NCBI GenBank assembly: GCA_028280345.1
Contig: JANQLY010000015.1
Span: 105,460 to 169,459 of the forward strand
Direction of reading: 5' to 3'
Length of the DNA stretch: 64,000 nt
Source of the DNA: Pseudomonadales bacterium
GTDB taxonomy: Bacteria > Pseudomonadota > Gammaproteobacteria > Pseudomonadales > UBA7239
Below the pieces are notes generated by a model. It was not told where the DNA came from and did not search any database. It saw only the letters and a list, made by a program, of their open reading frames with translations. Position numbers and translations under genes: made by a program. Shown piece by piece: positions 53,949 through 63,453 of this stretch; within the stretch, counting starts at the first letter, position 1; every line of letters begins with the position of its first letter.

Positions 53949-54785
53949 ATGGATTATTTGATTGCAATGCTGGAGCACCGGCCTTATGTTGTTACGCTGG
54001 TAGTAACGTTTATGATTGTGGCCGCCGCAGAGCAAGGTTGGCTGCGTATGTTTATCTGGCTGATAGTGGGGTCAACGATTGGCTGGCTGTGTGAGTATGT
54101 AAGCACGCGTACGGGTTTTCCGTTTTCCTGGTATGAGTATTATCCTGCGGAGTTTCCCGATGAGTTGTGGATATCGAATATACCGGCTTTTGCTTCGCTG
54201 AGTTTTGCTGCGCTAACCTACTTTGGCTACTCTTTAACATATACGCTTTTTTCACCTTTACGAATGGGTGCGCACGGTGTCGAGCGAGTGGAAAATCACA
54301 CATTGATGCTGTCATTGAAAGTGGCTTTGTGGGCAGCGTTATTGATCACCTGGACGGATTTTGTGGTTGATCCGATTACTCATCTTGGAGAGTACTGGTT
54401 TTTAGGCAAGATTTATTTCTGGATCACCACCTCCGCAGCGTGGCATTTTGATATTCCTCTCTGGAATTACTTTGGTTGGTTGTTCACCTGCTTTTCGATT
54501 GTGTATGCCAACCAACTGATCGATAAACTACTAATAAAGCGCGGTATTGAGCACAAACCAGCCTTTAACGTGCCGCACCGTTGTCTTTGGAGTCTCGGCT
54601 ATTATATCGGCAATTATCTGTTTATCTTGTCGGTGAATATTTATTTGTATTTTAACCCGGCAGTGCCGGCGGAGAAGCAGATAGGTTTGATTCTGGCAAA
54701 TACAGTGGTTTTTGTGTTGGCGTTTATTATATTTAATGTTGTGGTGATTAAAAGAAAGCTACAAGGTAACAACGGGGTAGTGTGA
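53949..54785 (+). CDS. Carotenoid biosynthesis (CruF-like) membrane protein
   Basis: A 278-residue integral membrane protein with 7-8 helices. It has the pattern of the CruF/bisanhydrobacterioruberin hydratase family: an early CEYVSTRTGFPFSWYEY, then FASLSFAALTYFGYSL and DFVVDPITHLGEYW. Family members add water to a carotenoid end or related isoprenoid. The gene lies 50 bases after the aldehyde dehydrogenase gene and its last bases touch the SDR gene, so it is part of the same operon. That is unusual, since no carotenoid synthesis gene is near; it may act on an isoprenoid substrate of the pathway. Confidence 0.7.
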   Translation: MDYLIAMLEHRPYVVTLVVTFMIVAAAEQGWLRMFIWLIVGSTIGWLCEYVSTRTGFPFSWYEYYPAEFPDELWISNIPAFASLSFAALTYFGYSLTYTLFSPLRMGAHGVERVENHTLMLSLKVALWAALLITWTDFVVDPITHLGEYWFLGKIYFWITTSAAWHFDIPLWNYFGWLFTCFSIVYANQLIDKLLIKRGIEHKPAFNVPHRCLWSLGYYIGNYLFILSVNIYLYFNPAVPAEKQIGLILANTVVFVLAFIIFNVVVIKRKLQGNNGVV

Positions 54786-54787
54786 TT

Positions 54788-55579
54788 ATGCGTGGATTAA
54801 AAGACAAAGTGGCTATTGTAACCGGTGCCTCTTCGGGGATTGGCAGGGCGACGGTGTTGCGCTTTGCGGAAGAAGGAGTGCGGCAGCTAATTGCGGATAT
54901 TAATGACGATGCCGGTGAGAAACTTGCTGCTGATGTGGCGGCTTCCGGAGCAGAGTGTATCTATTTTCACTGTAATGTTGCGGATGATAATGAAGTCAAG
55001 GCGATGGTGGACAAGGCTGTGGAGCACTATGGCGAGTTAAATATTCTGTTTAATAATGCGGGAACCGGAACCTATGGCAAAACTCCGGATCTCGACCCGA
55101 CTGAATGGCGACGCTTGATGGATGTCTGCCTCGACTCGGTATATTACGGCTGCCGCCATGCAATCCCCGAAATGCGTAAGGCCGGCGGTGGTGCAATTGT
55201 TAATACCGCATCAGTCTCAGGTTTGTTCGGGGATTATGGATTAACTGCCTACAACGCTGCAAAGGGTGCAGTAGTGAACTACACTCGCAGTATGGCACTC
55301 GATCATGGCCGTGAAAATATCCGGGTTAATGCGGTATGTCCGGGAGTGATTGAAACCGGTTTAACGGGTGGAATTCTTGATCACGAAAGCCAGCGAGAAA
55401 AATTTCTTGAAGTAGTGCCGATGCGCCGTATCGGAATGCCCGAAGATATTGCTTCGGCAGTAGCGTTTCTTGCCTCTGATGATGCGTCGTTTGTAAATGG
55501 TGAAAATCTTGTGGTCGATGGTGGGCAAACGATTGATACTGGACAACCCAGTTACTCCACCTTTCTTAGTGATGATTAG
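54788..55579 (+). CDS. Short-chain dehydrogenase/reductase
   Basis: A 263-residue classical SDR with TGASSGIGRA for the cofactor, NNAGTGTYG, the catalytic pair Y155 and K159 (YNAAKGAVVNY), and VCPGVIETGLTGG. The ATG at 54788 has GGGGTAG upstream; a GTG at 54782 overlaps the preceding gene by 4 bases. It is the last gene of the acyl-CoA synthetase operon and likely oxidises an alcohol to an aldehyde or ketone. Its stop is 15 bases from the opposite-strand flavin oxidoreductase stop. Confidence 0.87.
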   Translation: MRGLKDKVAIVTGASSGIGRATVLRFAEEGVRQLIADINDDAGEKLAADVAASGAECIYFHCNVADDNEVKAMVDKAVEHYGELNILFNNAGTGTYGKTPDLDPTEWRRLMDVCLDSVYYGCRHAIPEMRKAGGGAIVNTASVSGLFGDYGLTAYNAAKGAVVNYTRSMALDHGRENIRVNAVCPGVIETGLTGGILDHESQREKFLEVVPMRRIGMPEDIASAVAFLASDDASFVNGENLVVDGGQTIDTGQPSYSTFLSDD

Positions 55580-55594
55580 AGTCTGGCCTGGATT

Positions 55595-56815
55595 CTAGAT
55601 GAAGTGATTGTTTAGCGGACACTTAACCCCGCCCTCAGCCTCAATCAATGTCGCGCACTGGTTGCAAGAGGTACAACCATTAACATAGCCTGCATCTGCA
55701 GCAGCATGTTTGGCAAAATCCGGATCGAAAAATAGTGGTCTACCAAGCTGAATAAAATCAAACCCTTCATTCATTAATGTTTCAATCGCCGCATTGCTAT
55801 TGGCGCCACCGATATAGCACACCTGGTTTTGTACTTTTTCGCGAATGCGTTTTGCGTGTTCGAGCAGATAGTGTTCTTTGAACGGGTAGTCGCGGAACAG
55901 TTTTGGCCCGATCATGCGCATACCGAGTTTCATGATAGGCTTTTTCTCGTTGGCAATCAGTCCTTCAAGCATGCTATCGCCGCGAAACATAATCATCGGG
56001 TTCATACTGCTGGTGCCGGCGCTACAGATCACGCAGTCGAGGCCGCCTTTATCGAGCAGGCTGGCAATTTCAATCGAATCATCCCAGCTGATACCGCCTT
56101 TAACACCGTCAGTCATACTAATTTTACCAAGCAGTGGAAATGTATCACCTACCTGTTTACGTACTTCCTCCAGCACTTCCAATGCAAAGCGCATACGGTT
56201 TTGCAGTGAGCCACCGTATTCATCGGTGCGCTTGTTAGTTTTCGGGCTGATAAACTGGCTGATACCATAGCCGTGGCCAAAATGAATTTCGATCGCATCA
56301 AAGCCAGTGTTTTTCATCCAGCTGGCGGCGTTGCCAAACACTTTTACTCTTTCCTTTATTTGTGCGACGGTCATGGCGCCGGTAAATGGCAAGCCATAGG
56401 CGAGGCCCAGGGAGTTGATACCAAACGATGGGCCCATTGGGCGTTTGCCATTAAACAGACCATGGCCGGAAAAATCCTTGCTTTTGGTAAAGTTGCCGCA
56501 GTGGCTGAGCTGCCCCGAGACTTTGGCACCGGTTTTATGCACTTCGGCAATCGTGTGTTGCAGTTTGTCCTTGATGCCATCGTGCATATAAATCATGTTT
56601 TCATTGATGCGGCCATCGGATTCGGCAGCGCAGTAACCGATGGTGGTCATGCCGATACCGCCTTCACCAATACGGCGGTGCAGATGGGTGTGGGCTTCGG
56701 TGGGAATGCCGCCCGGGGACTTACCCTCAAACGTTGCGGCCTTGATCAGGCGATTGCGCAGGGTGAGGCCATTAATACTGGCTTCAGAGAAACATTTTTG
56801 CAGGGCGTCTGACAT
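55595..56815 (-). CDS. Old yellow enzyme-family NADH:flavin oxidoreductase
   Basis: A 406-residue FMN-dependent TIM-barrel enzyme. The ATG at 56815 (GAGG close upstream) is chosen; the open frame runs another 37 codons. Motifs are RNRLIKAATFEG, the active-site HFGHGYGISQFISPKTNKRT, DEYGGSLQNR and a C-terminal GCTSCNQC...VKC cluster. Only the barrel is present; the FAD/NADH domain of 2,4-dienoyl-CoA reductases is missing. The C-x2-C-x2-C-x11-C near the end resembles the Fe-S site of those larger enzymes. It may reduce an enone in the lipid pathway. A CAGACA-type operator (one mismatch) lies about 160 bases upstream. Confidence 0.85.
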   Translation of the reverse strand: MSDALQKCFSEASINGLTLRNRLIKAATFEGKSPGGIPTEAHTHLHRRIGEGGIGMTTIGYCAAESDGRINENMIYMHDGIKDKLQHTIAEVHKTGAKVSGQLSHCGNFTKSKDFSGHGLFNGKRPMGPSFGINSLGLAYGLPFTGAMTVAQIKERVKVFGNAASWMKNTGFDAIEIHFGHGYGISQFISPKTNKRTDEYGGSLQNRMRFALEVLEEVRKQVGDTFPLLGKISMTDGVKGGISWDDSIEIASLLDKGGLDCVICSAGTSSMNPMIMFRGDSMLEGLIANEKKPIMKLGMRMIGPKLFRDYPFKEHYLLEHAKRIREKVQNQVCYIGGANSNAAIETLMNEGFDFIQLGRPLFFDPDFAKHAAADAGYVNGCTSCNQCATLIEAEGGVKCPLNNHFI

Positions 56816-56976
56816 GGTGGCCTCTGGGTGTTGTCGATAAATACAGGGTAGACGGAACTTGCCCCTGGTAGCGATAGGGATAACCTTAATAGAATGGCTG
56901 GCAGATACAAGTGCTAAAAATACCAATAGAGAGGTAGAGCACTATTCTTTACGTCCGCTAAAGAATCCTGCCTTAA

Positions 56977-56990
56977 CAGACACTTGTTTG
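56977..56990. promoter_or_regulatory. Operator-like CAGACA-N2-TGTTTG
   Basis: CAGACA, CT, TGTTTG: one mismatch to the palindromes at 22088 and 29120, and the spacer matches the latter. It lies between the divergent old-yellow-enzyme gene and aquaporin gene. Confidence 0.45.
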
Positions 56991-57055
56991 CTCAGTATTT
57001 ATTAGACCTTAATAAAACCGGCGCAGAATACGTACCGGTTTTGGGGCTAACAATA

Positions 57056-57724
57056 TTGAAGACAAGAATTTATCTCGCGGAATTTATCGGTACCTTTGCG
57101 TTGGTGTTTGCCGGCTGTGGGGCGATCATTATTAATGACATCAGTGGTGGTGCGGTGACCCATATGGGGATTGCTGTGACCTTTGGCCTGATTGTCATGG
57201 TGATGATTCATACTGTCGGGGATGTGTCCGGTGCGCATTTGAACCCCGCAGTAACGATTGCTTTCTGGCTCGCCCGCTGTTTCGAAGGCAAAGAAGTGCT
57301 TCCGTATATCGCTTGTCAATGCGGTGCAGCACTATCTGCTGCTGCGGCGCTCCTGTTTCTGTTTCCTCAGCATGAAACCCTCGGAGCGACTTTGCCGGTG
57401 GGTAGTTGGCAGCAGAGTTTTGTACTGGAGATATTGCTGACCTTCTTTTTGATGTTTGTCATTATTAATGTGGCTGAGGGCAGTAAGGAGAAAGGTTTGC
57501 TTGCGGGCATTACGATTGGTGCGACGGTTGGACTTGAAGCGCTGTTTGCCGGGCCGATATCCGGCGCATCAATGAATCCGGCACGCTCCCTGGGGCCGGC
57601 GCTGGTGTCCGGGCAGTGGCAGTTCCTGTGGTTGTATATTGCTGCGCCAGTGATCGGTGCTTCGCTAGCTATCTTGTCCTGTAAATTAATGCGCAGCCCG
57701 AATTGCTGCCGTGGAGAGTGTTAG
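57056..57724 (+). CDS. Aquaporin (MIP family)
   Basis: A 222-residue inner-membrane channel with six helices and two NPA half-helices: HLNPAVTIAFW and SMNPARSLGPALVSGQW. The TTG at 57056 is chosen because it puts the first helix (RIYLAEFIGTFALVFAGCGA) in the standard position, with GGGG 10 bases upstream; the open frame goes further left. The length fits AqpZ-type proteins. The next gene, which starts directly after this stop, encodes an arsenate-reductase-like protein, so this channel may move arsenite or another metalloid rather than only water, as known for AqpS. Confidence 0.87.
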   Translation: MKTRIYLAEFIGTFALVFAGCGAIIINDISGGAVTHMGIAVTFGLIVMVMIHTVGDVSGAHLNPAVTIAFWLARCFEGKEVLPYIACQCGAALSAAAALLFLFPQHETLGATLPVGSWQQSFVLEILLTFFLMFVIINVAEGSKEKGLLAGITIGATVGLEALFAGPISGASMNPARSLGPALVSGQWQFLWLYIAAPVIGASLAILSCKLMRSPNCCRGEC

Positions 57725-58126
57725 ATGGAAAAACATGTTGTGTTTGTTTGCGTAGAGAACTCCTGCCGCAGCCAGATGGCCGAGGCGCTGGCGCATCGCT
57801 ACTGCACACAGAATAATGTGTCAGGTTTTAATATTTACAGTGCCGGTTCCGCGCCTTCCGGTGTGGTCAATCCGAAAGCGATTGAATCGATGGCATATCT
57901 GGACTATGACCTGACGAGTCACGATTCAAAATCCCTGGATGATATTCCCGATGTGGAATACGACGCCGTGATTACTATGGGTTGTGGTGATAATTGCCCG
58001 TGGGTGCGTAGCAAGCGACGTGAAGACTGGGGTTTGCCTGACCCAAAACATTTACCGCAGGATGAATTTAATCAGATTCGCGACCAGATCGCAGAGCGTA
58101 TAGAGCAGTTAATGTCTGAGCTTTAA
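57725..58126 (+). CDS. Low-molecular-weight phosphatase / arsenate reductase-like
   Basis: A 133-residue protein of the LMW-phosphatase fold. The P-loop is VCVENSCRSQMAEA with C9-x5-R15. A second Cys pair, C87 and C91 (MGCGDNCPWV), occupies the place of the relay cysteines in thioredoxin-coupled arsenate reductases. DPKHL carries the general acid Asp. It would reduce arsenate to arsenite. The ATG follows the aquaporin stop with no gap, so the two proteins are made together; no arsR or arsB lies close. A strong terminator follows. Confidence 0.85.
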   Translation: MEKHVVFVCVENSCRSQMAEALAHRYCTQNNVSGFNIYSAGSAPSGVVNPKAIESMAYLDYDLTSHDSKSLDDIPDVEYDAVITMGCGDNCPWVRSKRREDWGLPDPKHLPQDEFNQIRDQIAERIEQLMSEL

Positions 58127-58174
58127 GGTTAACAGTATTTCTTATTGCAACTATAAAATCATAGCTATAAAAAA

Positions 58175-58198
58175 GGCGGCCAATGGGCCGCCTTTTTT
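58175..58198. terminator. Bidirectional rho-independent terminator
   Basis: GGCGGCC (58175-58181), AATG loop, GGCCGCC (58186-58192), with six A before and six T after. It separates the arsenate-reductase-like gene from the convergent DUF4124 gene. Confidence 0.9.
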
Positions 58199-58223
58199 AT
58201 ACGTATTAGAAGTCATAACCTTT

Positions 58224-58664
58224 TTAGGAGCAGTAGTCTTTAAGGTATTGGTCAATCTCTTCAATTTTGCTCTGGTGCTCTTCCGGTGTCATGATGCGCT
58301 CGTTGCCATCGGCATCCTTGATACGAACCCGGGATTTGTTTTTCAGCACGCTAAGGTTCTGGCTTTTCTGGTCGCAAACCTGCTTGGCCTGCTCCTCACG
58401 CTCTTTCATTTGTTTCTCACGTTCCTTGGCTACTTTCTTATCTTGCTCACTCAGTGCGGTACCATCCTCAGCTTCGCCTGCCGTGCCGCGGCCCACGTGA
58501 ATTTTGACCAGTTCTACCGACGCGCAGCCGGAAGTGGGTTTTTTGTCCCAATAGCTGATGCTGCCGTCTTCTGCGGTACATTTATATGTATCTGTGGCCA
58601 AGGCGCTTGCCGGAACCAGTAAAAAAGCCAGCAGGGTTGCAAACGGAAGTAGTAATTTTTGCAT
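58224..58664 (-). CDS. DUF4124-like exported protein
   Basis: A 146-residue exported protein. The ATG at 58664 (GAGG 7-10 bases upstream) gives a signal peptide MQKLLLPFATLLAFLLVPAS ending ALA. The mature start TYKCTAEDGSISYWDKKPTS is DUF4124-like. A charged helix follows (DKKVAKEREKQMKEREEQAK), probably a coiled coil of about 25 residues, then a last Cys (KDYCS). It resembles the gene at 34910 in its N-terminal domain only. The gene lies between a terminator and the divergent ilv promoter region. Function unknown. Confidence 0.8.
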   Translation of the reverse strand: MQKLLLPFATLLAFLLVPASALATDTYKCTAEDGSISYWDKKPTSGCASVELVKIHVGRGTAGEAEDGTALSEQDKKVAKEREKQMKEREEQAKQVCDQKSQNLSVLKNKSRVRIKDADGNERIMTPEEHQSKIEEIDQYLKDYCS

Positions 58665-58772
58665 CGTTATCCTCAAGTGATTCCTTAAATTCAGGTGCTA
58701 ATATACCCCGAAATCGCTGTGGGAAACCATAGATGTGTCGCAAAAATGGAATTCGCTATGTTGTTGACTTTG

Positions 58773-58788
58773 CTGACAATAATGTCAG
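58773..58788. promoter_or_regulatory. Palindrome upstream of ilvI
   Basis: CTGACA (58773-58778), ATAA, TGTCAG (58783-58788). It lies about 120 bases before ilvI and 35 before a -10-like TATAAT (58822-58827). It may be an operator; the protein is unknown. Confidence 0.45.
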
Positions 58789-58821
58789 AATTGCCGGTTT
58801 TCTGTAAGAGAGTGCTGCTCC

Positions 58822-58861
58822 TATAATAAAAGGGGGTATTTTTCGTAAATTCGCGAAAAAT
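58822..58861 (+). promoter_or_regulatory. ilvI -10-like box and leader hairpin
   Basis: TATAAT (58822-58827) is a possible -10 box. ATTTTTCG (58838-58845) and CGAAAAAT (58854-58861) then form an 8-bp stem with an 8-base loop. No leader peptide rich in branched-chain codons is visible, so classic attenuation is unlikely. Confidence 0.4.
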
Positions 58862-58907
58862 CGGGCACTGTCCTATGTGTTAAATCAAATGAATCAGGTG
58901 AAAAGAC

Positions 58908-60662
58908 GTGGAATTGCTTTCCGGTGGTGAAATGTTAATTCGCGCCCTCAGAGATGAGGGGGTGAAGCATGTATTTGGATATCCGGGTGGGGCAGCACTG
59001 CATATTTATGATGCGCTGTTCCAGCAAAGTGATGTCCAGCATATTCTGGTACGCCACGAGCAAGCGGCGACTCATGCGGCAGATGGCTATGCCCGTGCCA
59101 GTGGTGAAACCGGTGTTGTGCTGGTGACTTCGGGCCCGGGAGCGACCAATGCGATTACCGGTATTGCCACAGCGTATATGGATTCTATTCCCATGGTGGT
59201 TATTTCCGGTCAGGTGATGAGCCACCTGATCGGCGAAGACGCGTTCCAGGAAACAGATATGGTGGGTATTTCCCGCCCGATCGTAAAGCACAGTTTTATG
59301 GTGAATCGGGCTGAGGATATTCCTGCAACGATTAAGAAGGCCTTCTATATAGCCTCTACTGGTCGCCCTGGTCCGGTGGTTGTCGATGTGCCGAAGGATG
59401 TCACAAACCCTCACGACAAGTACGAGTATAGCTACCCGGACAATGTGAAAATTCGCTCCTATCAACCGGCGCAGAAAGGGCATTCGGGGCAGATCAAGCG
59501 TGCAGTACAGATGTTGCTCGAAGCAAAGTGCCCGGTTATTTATACCGGTGGTGGTGTGATCCAGGGTAATGCCTCGGAGTCGTTGATCGAACTGGCGCGT
59601 ATGCTCGGTTATCCGGTTACCAATACCCTGATGGGTCTTGGTGGTTACCCGGCAAGTGACAAGCAGTTTCTCGGTATGCTCGGTATGCACGGTACGTTTG
59701 AGGCTAATACCGCGATGCATCACAGCGACCTGATTCTTGCTGCCGGTGCGCGTTTTGATGACCGTGTTACCAATGCGACCAAGCAATTTTGTCCGGGGGC
59801 AAAGATTATTCATATCGATATTGATCCGGCGTCTATTTCCAAGACGGTGAATGCGGATGTGCCGATTGTTGGCCCGGTTGAAACGGTATTGCAGGAACTG
59901 ATAGCGGCAATCACAGAAAGTGGCGCGCAACCGGATCAGGCTGCCCTGCAGGATTGGTGGCGTCAGATTGATGAGTGGCGCGAGCGCCATGGGCTCTATA
60001 CGCAATCGCGTTATGAGGAGTCAGGTGGAGATCTGATCAAGCCCCAGGATGTTATCAAGATACTGCATAAGGTTACCGGTGGTGATGCTTATGTGACTTC
60101 CGATGTAGGCCAGCACCAGATGTTTGCCGCGCAGTACTATGGCTTTGATAAGCCGCGCCGCTGGATTAACTCCGGTGGTCTCGGCACGATGGGTTTTGGC
60201 TTGCCTTCGGCAATGGGTGTGAAAAAAGCATTCCCTGATGCGGATGTGGCCTGTGTGACGGGTGAAGGCAGTTTCCAGATGTGCTTGCAAGAGCTATCGA
60301 CCTGTACGCAATACCAGTTGCCGGTGAAAATTATCAATCTTAACAACCAGGCCCTGGGTATGGTTAAGCAGTGGCAGGATATGCAGTACGAAGGACGCTA
60401 TTCGCAAATTCTCTATGAAGACTCACTGCCGGACTTTGTCAAACTGATGGAAGCCTATGGTCATGTCGGTATGAAGGTAACGTCTTACGATGAACTGGAA
60501 AGCAAAATGCAGGAGTGTTTTGCCTTGAAGGATCGCGTGGTATTTATGGATATTTATGTTGATCCTTCCGAACATGTTTATCCGATGCAGATTCCAGGCC
60601 ATGGACCTGCTCCGAGTGGTGCAATGAAAGATATGTACCTGAGCAAACTGGAGCGCACCTAG
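58908..60662 (+). CDS. ilvI: Acetolactate synthase, large subunit
   Basis: A 584-residue thiamine-pyrophosphate enzyme that makes acetolactate or acetohydroxybutyrate, the first common step of valine, leucine and isoleucine synthesis. The N-terminal [20 protein letters not shown], the catalytic Glu in [18 protein letters not shown], and the cofactor loop [15 protein letters not shown] are standard. The start is a GTG at 58908, as the ATG upstream is out of frame. The small subunit follows after 30 bases. I use ilvI because the linked small subunit is of ilvH type, as in Pseudomonas-like operons. Confidence 0.95.
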   Translation: MELLSGGEMLIRALRDEGVKHVFGYPGGAALHIYDALFQQSDVQHILVRHEQAATHAADGYARASGETGVVLVTSGPGATNAITGIATAYMDSIPMVVISGQVMSHLIGEDAFQETDMVGISRPIVKHSFMVNRAEDIPATIKKAFYIASTGRPGPVVVDVPKDVTNPHDKYEYSYPDNVKIRSYQPAQKGHSGQIKRAVQMLLEAKCPVIYTGGGVIQGNASESLIELARMLGYPVTNTLMGLGGYPASDKQFLGMLGMHGTFEANTAMHHSDLILAAGARFDDRVTNATKQFCPGAKIIHIDIDPASISKTVNADVPIVGPVETVLQELIAAITESGAQPDQAALQDWWRQIDEWRERHGLYTQSRYEESGGDLIKPQDVIKILHKVTGGDAYVTSDVGQHQMFAAQYYGFDKPRRWINSGGLGTMGFGLPSAMGVKKAFPDADVACVTGEGSFQMCLQELSTCTQYQLPVKIINLNNQALGMVKQWQDMQYEGRYSQILYEDSLPDFVKLMEAYGHVGMKVTSYDELESKMQECFALKDRVVFMDIYVDPSEHVYPMQIPGHGPAPSGAMKDMYLSKLERT

Positions 60663-60692
60663 CCCCGGTTTGGAGTGATTAGAGGATAGAAA

Positions 60693-61184
60693 GTGAGACA
60701 TATTATTTCAGTATTAATGGAAAACGAACCCGGCGCGCTGTCGCGGGTTGTCGGTTTGTTTTCCCAGCGCGGCTATAACATTGAAAGCCTCACGGTGGCG
60801 CCGACAGAGGATCAGACCCTGTCGCGCCTGACGCTGACGACGATTGGTGATGATCGCATTATTGAGCAGATTACCAAGCATCTGAACAAACTTGTGGATG
60901 TGGTCAAGGTGGTGGATCTGACCGAAGGTGCGCACATTGAGCGCGAGCTTATGCTGATCAAGGTCAAGGCGAGCGGTGCCCAGCGTGCCGAGATCAAACG
61001 TTGTACAGATATATTTCGCGGCCAGATTGTTGATGTAGGCATACAGGTTTACACAATTCAGGTGGCGGGTACCAGCGACAAGCTCGACGCGTTTATTGAA
61101 GCGGTGGGCGATGCTGTCATTCTTGAAGTGGTGCGTACCGGTGTGTCCGGTCTGTCACGCGGAGAAAAGATTCTCAGTCTGTAA
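60693..61184 (+). CDS. ilvH: Acetolactate synthase, small (regulatory) subunit
   Basis: A 163-residue regulatory subunit with an N-terminal ACT domain (ISVLMENEPGALSRVVGLFS then QRGYNIESLTVAPTED) that binds valine and gives feedback inhibition. The C-terminal part (about 85-163) is the usual second domain (RTGVSGLSRGEKIL at the end). The start is a GTG at 60693. It follows ilvI by 30 bases and precedes ilvC by 61. Confidence 0.95.
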   Translation: MRHIISVLMENEPGALSRVVGLFSQRGYNIESLTVAPTEDQTLSRLTLTTIGDDRIIEQITKHLNKLVDVVKVVDLTEGAHIERELMLIKVKASGAQRAEIKRCTDIFRGQIVDVGIQVYTIQVAGTSDKLDAFIEAVGDAVILEVVRTGVSGLSRGEKILSL

Positions 61185-61236
61185 TCCTCGGGTAACAGAC
61201 TGTGGTTAACATTGATTTTTAAAACGATTCAGGTAG

Positions 61237-62256
<1,020 letters not shown>

Positions 62257-62365
62257 GTTTTAACACCAGCTGAGTGAGCTGGTTGTACTATAATGCAAGC
62301 GCGACCTGTGGGTGACCCGGGTCGCGCTGTTGTTTTAGGGCCTGATGAGCTTGAATAGGAATACT

Positions 62366-63187
62366 ATGACAGAACAGGAAAACGTAACACCGATCGAAGA
62401 GGCCAAGGCTGACGAGGATAGCCTGTTGCCCCTTGGTGAGCATGTTGAGGAGGTCTCGGAAAACGGGCGCCAGGTGCGCCGCCGCGGAGTCTATTTATTG
62501 CCCAACCTGTTTACGACAGCGGCTATGTTTTGCGGTTTTTATGCCATTATTGCTTCAATAAACGGCAAGTTTGAAGCCGCCGCAATTGCGATCTTTTTTG
62601 CCATGTTCTTTGACGGTCTGGATGGCCGTATTGCCCGTTTGACGAATACCCAGAGTGCATTTGGCATGGAATATGACAGCCTCTCGGATATGGTGTCTTT
62701 TGGTGTGGCCCCGGCCCTTGTGTCGTTTAACTGGGCCTTGCACAGCCTGGGCAAGGTGGGCTGGTCAGCGGCTTTTATCTATGCAACCTGTGCTGCCTTG
62801 CGCCTCGCGCGCTTCAATACCCAGGTGGAAACCACCGATAAAAATTACTTTACCGGGTTGGCCAGTCCCCCTGCAGCGGCGATTATTGCCGGTACCGTCT
62901 GGCTCGGCCAGGAGGCAGAAATTACGCTGATGCTGGCGATTTTTATGGCGATCGCGACGGTAGCAGCGGGCATTTTGATGGTCACTAATATTCGCTATTA
63001 CAGCTTTAAGGGGATTGATTTCAAGGGTCGTGTGCCGTTTGCCATGATTTTTGCTGCGGTGTTTCTGTTCGCACTGGTTTTGATTAATCCTCCGTTTATC
63101 CTGCTCTGTATGGCGATGACATACGCGTTGTCCGGACCTGTTTACAGCCTCTGGTGCCACTTGAGGGGCGCAAAAAATACCCCTTGA
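62366..63187 (+). CDS. pssA: CDP-diacylglycerol-serine O-phosphatidyltransferase
   Basis: A 273-residue inner-membrane enzyme making phosphatidylserine from CDP-diacylglycerol and serine. The CDP-alcohol motif DGLDGRIARLTNT followed by FGMEYDSLSDMVSFG is complete (D-G-x2-D-G-x2-A-R-x9-G-x3-D-x3-D type). About seven helices follow the acidic N-terminal tail of 45 residues. The ATG at 62366 is chosen, with AGGAA close upstream; an in-frame ATG lies at 62345. It is of the Bacillus/Pseudomonas membrane type, not the E. coli soluble type. It lies 109 bases after ilvC, probably a linked transcript as in related species. Confidence 0.92.
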   Translation: MTEQENVTPIEEAKADEDSLLPLGEHVEEVSENGRQVRRRGVYLLPNLFTTAAMFCGFYAIIASINGKFEAAAIAIFFAMFFDGLDGRIARLTNTQSAFGMEYDSLSDMVSFGVAPALVSFNWALHSLGKVGWSAAFIYATCAALRLARFNTQVETTDKNYFTGLASPPAAAIIAGTVWLGQEAEITLMLAIFMAIATVAAGILMVTNIRYYSFKGIDFKGRVPFAMIFAAVFLFALVLINPPFILLCMAMTYALSGPVYSLWCHLRGAKNTP

Positions 63188-63231
63188 ATAGACCTTCTGT
63201 TTGATGGCTATTGCACCCGCGCTGCAATGGC

Positions 63232-63245
63232 GGGGCGCCTGCCCC
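63232..63245 (+). terminator. GC-rich hairpin after pssA
   Basis: GGGGC, GCCT loop, GCCCC, with outer pairing CTGCA / TGCAG. It is 44 bases after the pssA stop and has no T-run, so its terminator role is weak. Confidence 0.35.
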
Positions 63246-63378
63246 TGATGCAGTGGCCAGACTGCTCAAAAAAGCATCAAAACACTCCTTGAAAAATGTA
63301 AAAAGTGACCTATATTCAAAGGATTAGGGCCGTTTTGCCCGGAAACGCAATTAATTGAATAATTTCTTTAAATTTGTG

Positions 63379-63406
63379 TTGCCAAGTCTTAACAGATGCG
63401 TATAAT
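63379..63406 (+). promoter_or_regulatory. rRNA operon promoter
   Basis: -35 TTGCCA (63379-63384), 16-base spacer, -10 TATAAT (63401-63406), then a GC-rich discriminator (GCGCGTCC), the pattern of stringently controlled rRNA promoters. It lies about 225 bases before the 16S start. Confidence 0.8.
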
Positions 63407-63441
63407 GCGCGTCCACACGGTCAGGCAAGCCCTGGCCGTTT

Positions 63442-63453
63442 TGTTCTTTAACA
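63442..63453 (+). promoter_or_regulatory. boxA antitermination site in rRNA leader
   Basis: TGTTCTTTAACA resembles the boxA consensus TGCTCTTTAACA, to which NusB/NusE bind. It lies in the leader between the promoter and the 16S gene. Confidence 0.75.

Noticed and set aside
58935..60005. 356-codon open frame opposite to ilvI
   Set aside because: It lies wholly inside a conserved enzyme gene, and its product (many Arg, His, Ile) has no family look; it is a frame shadow of ilvI.
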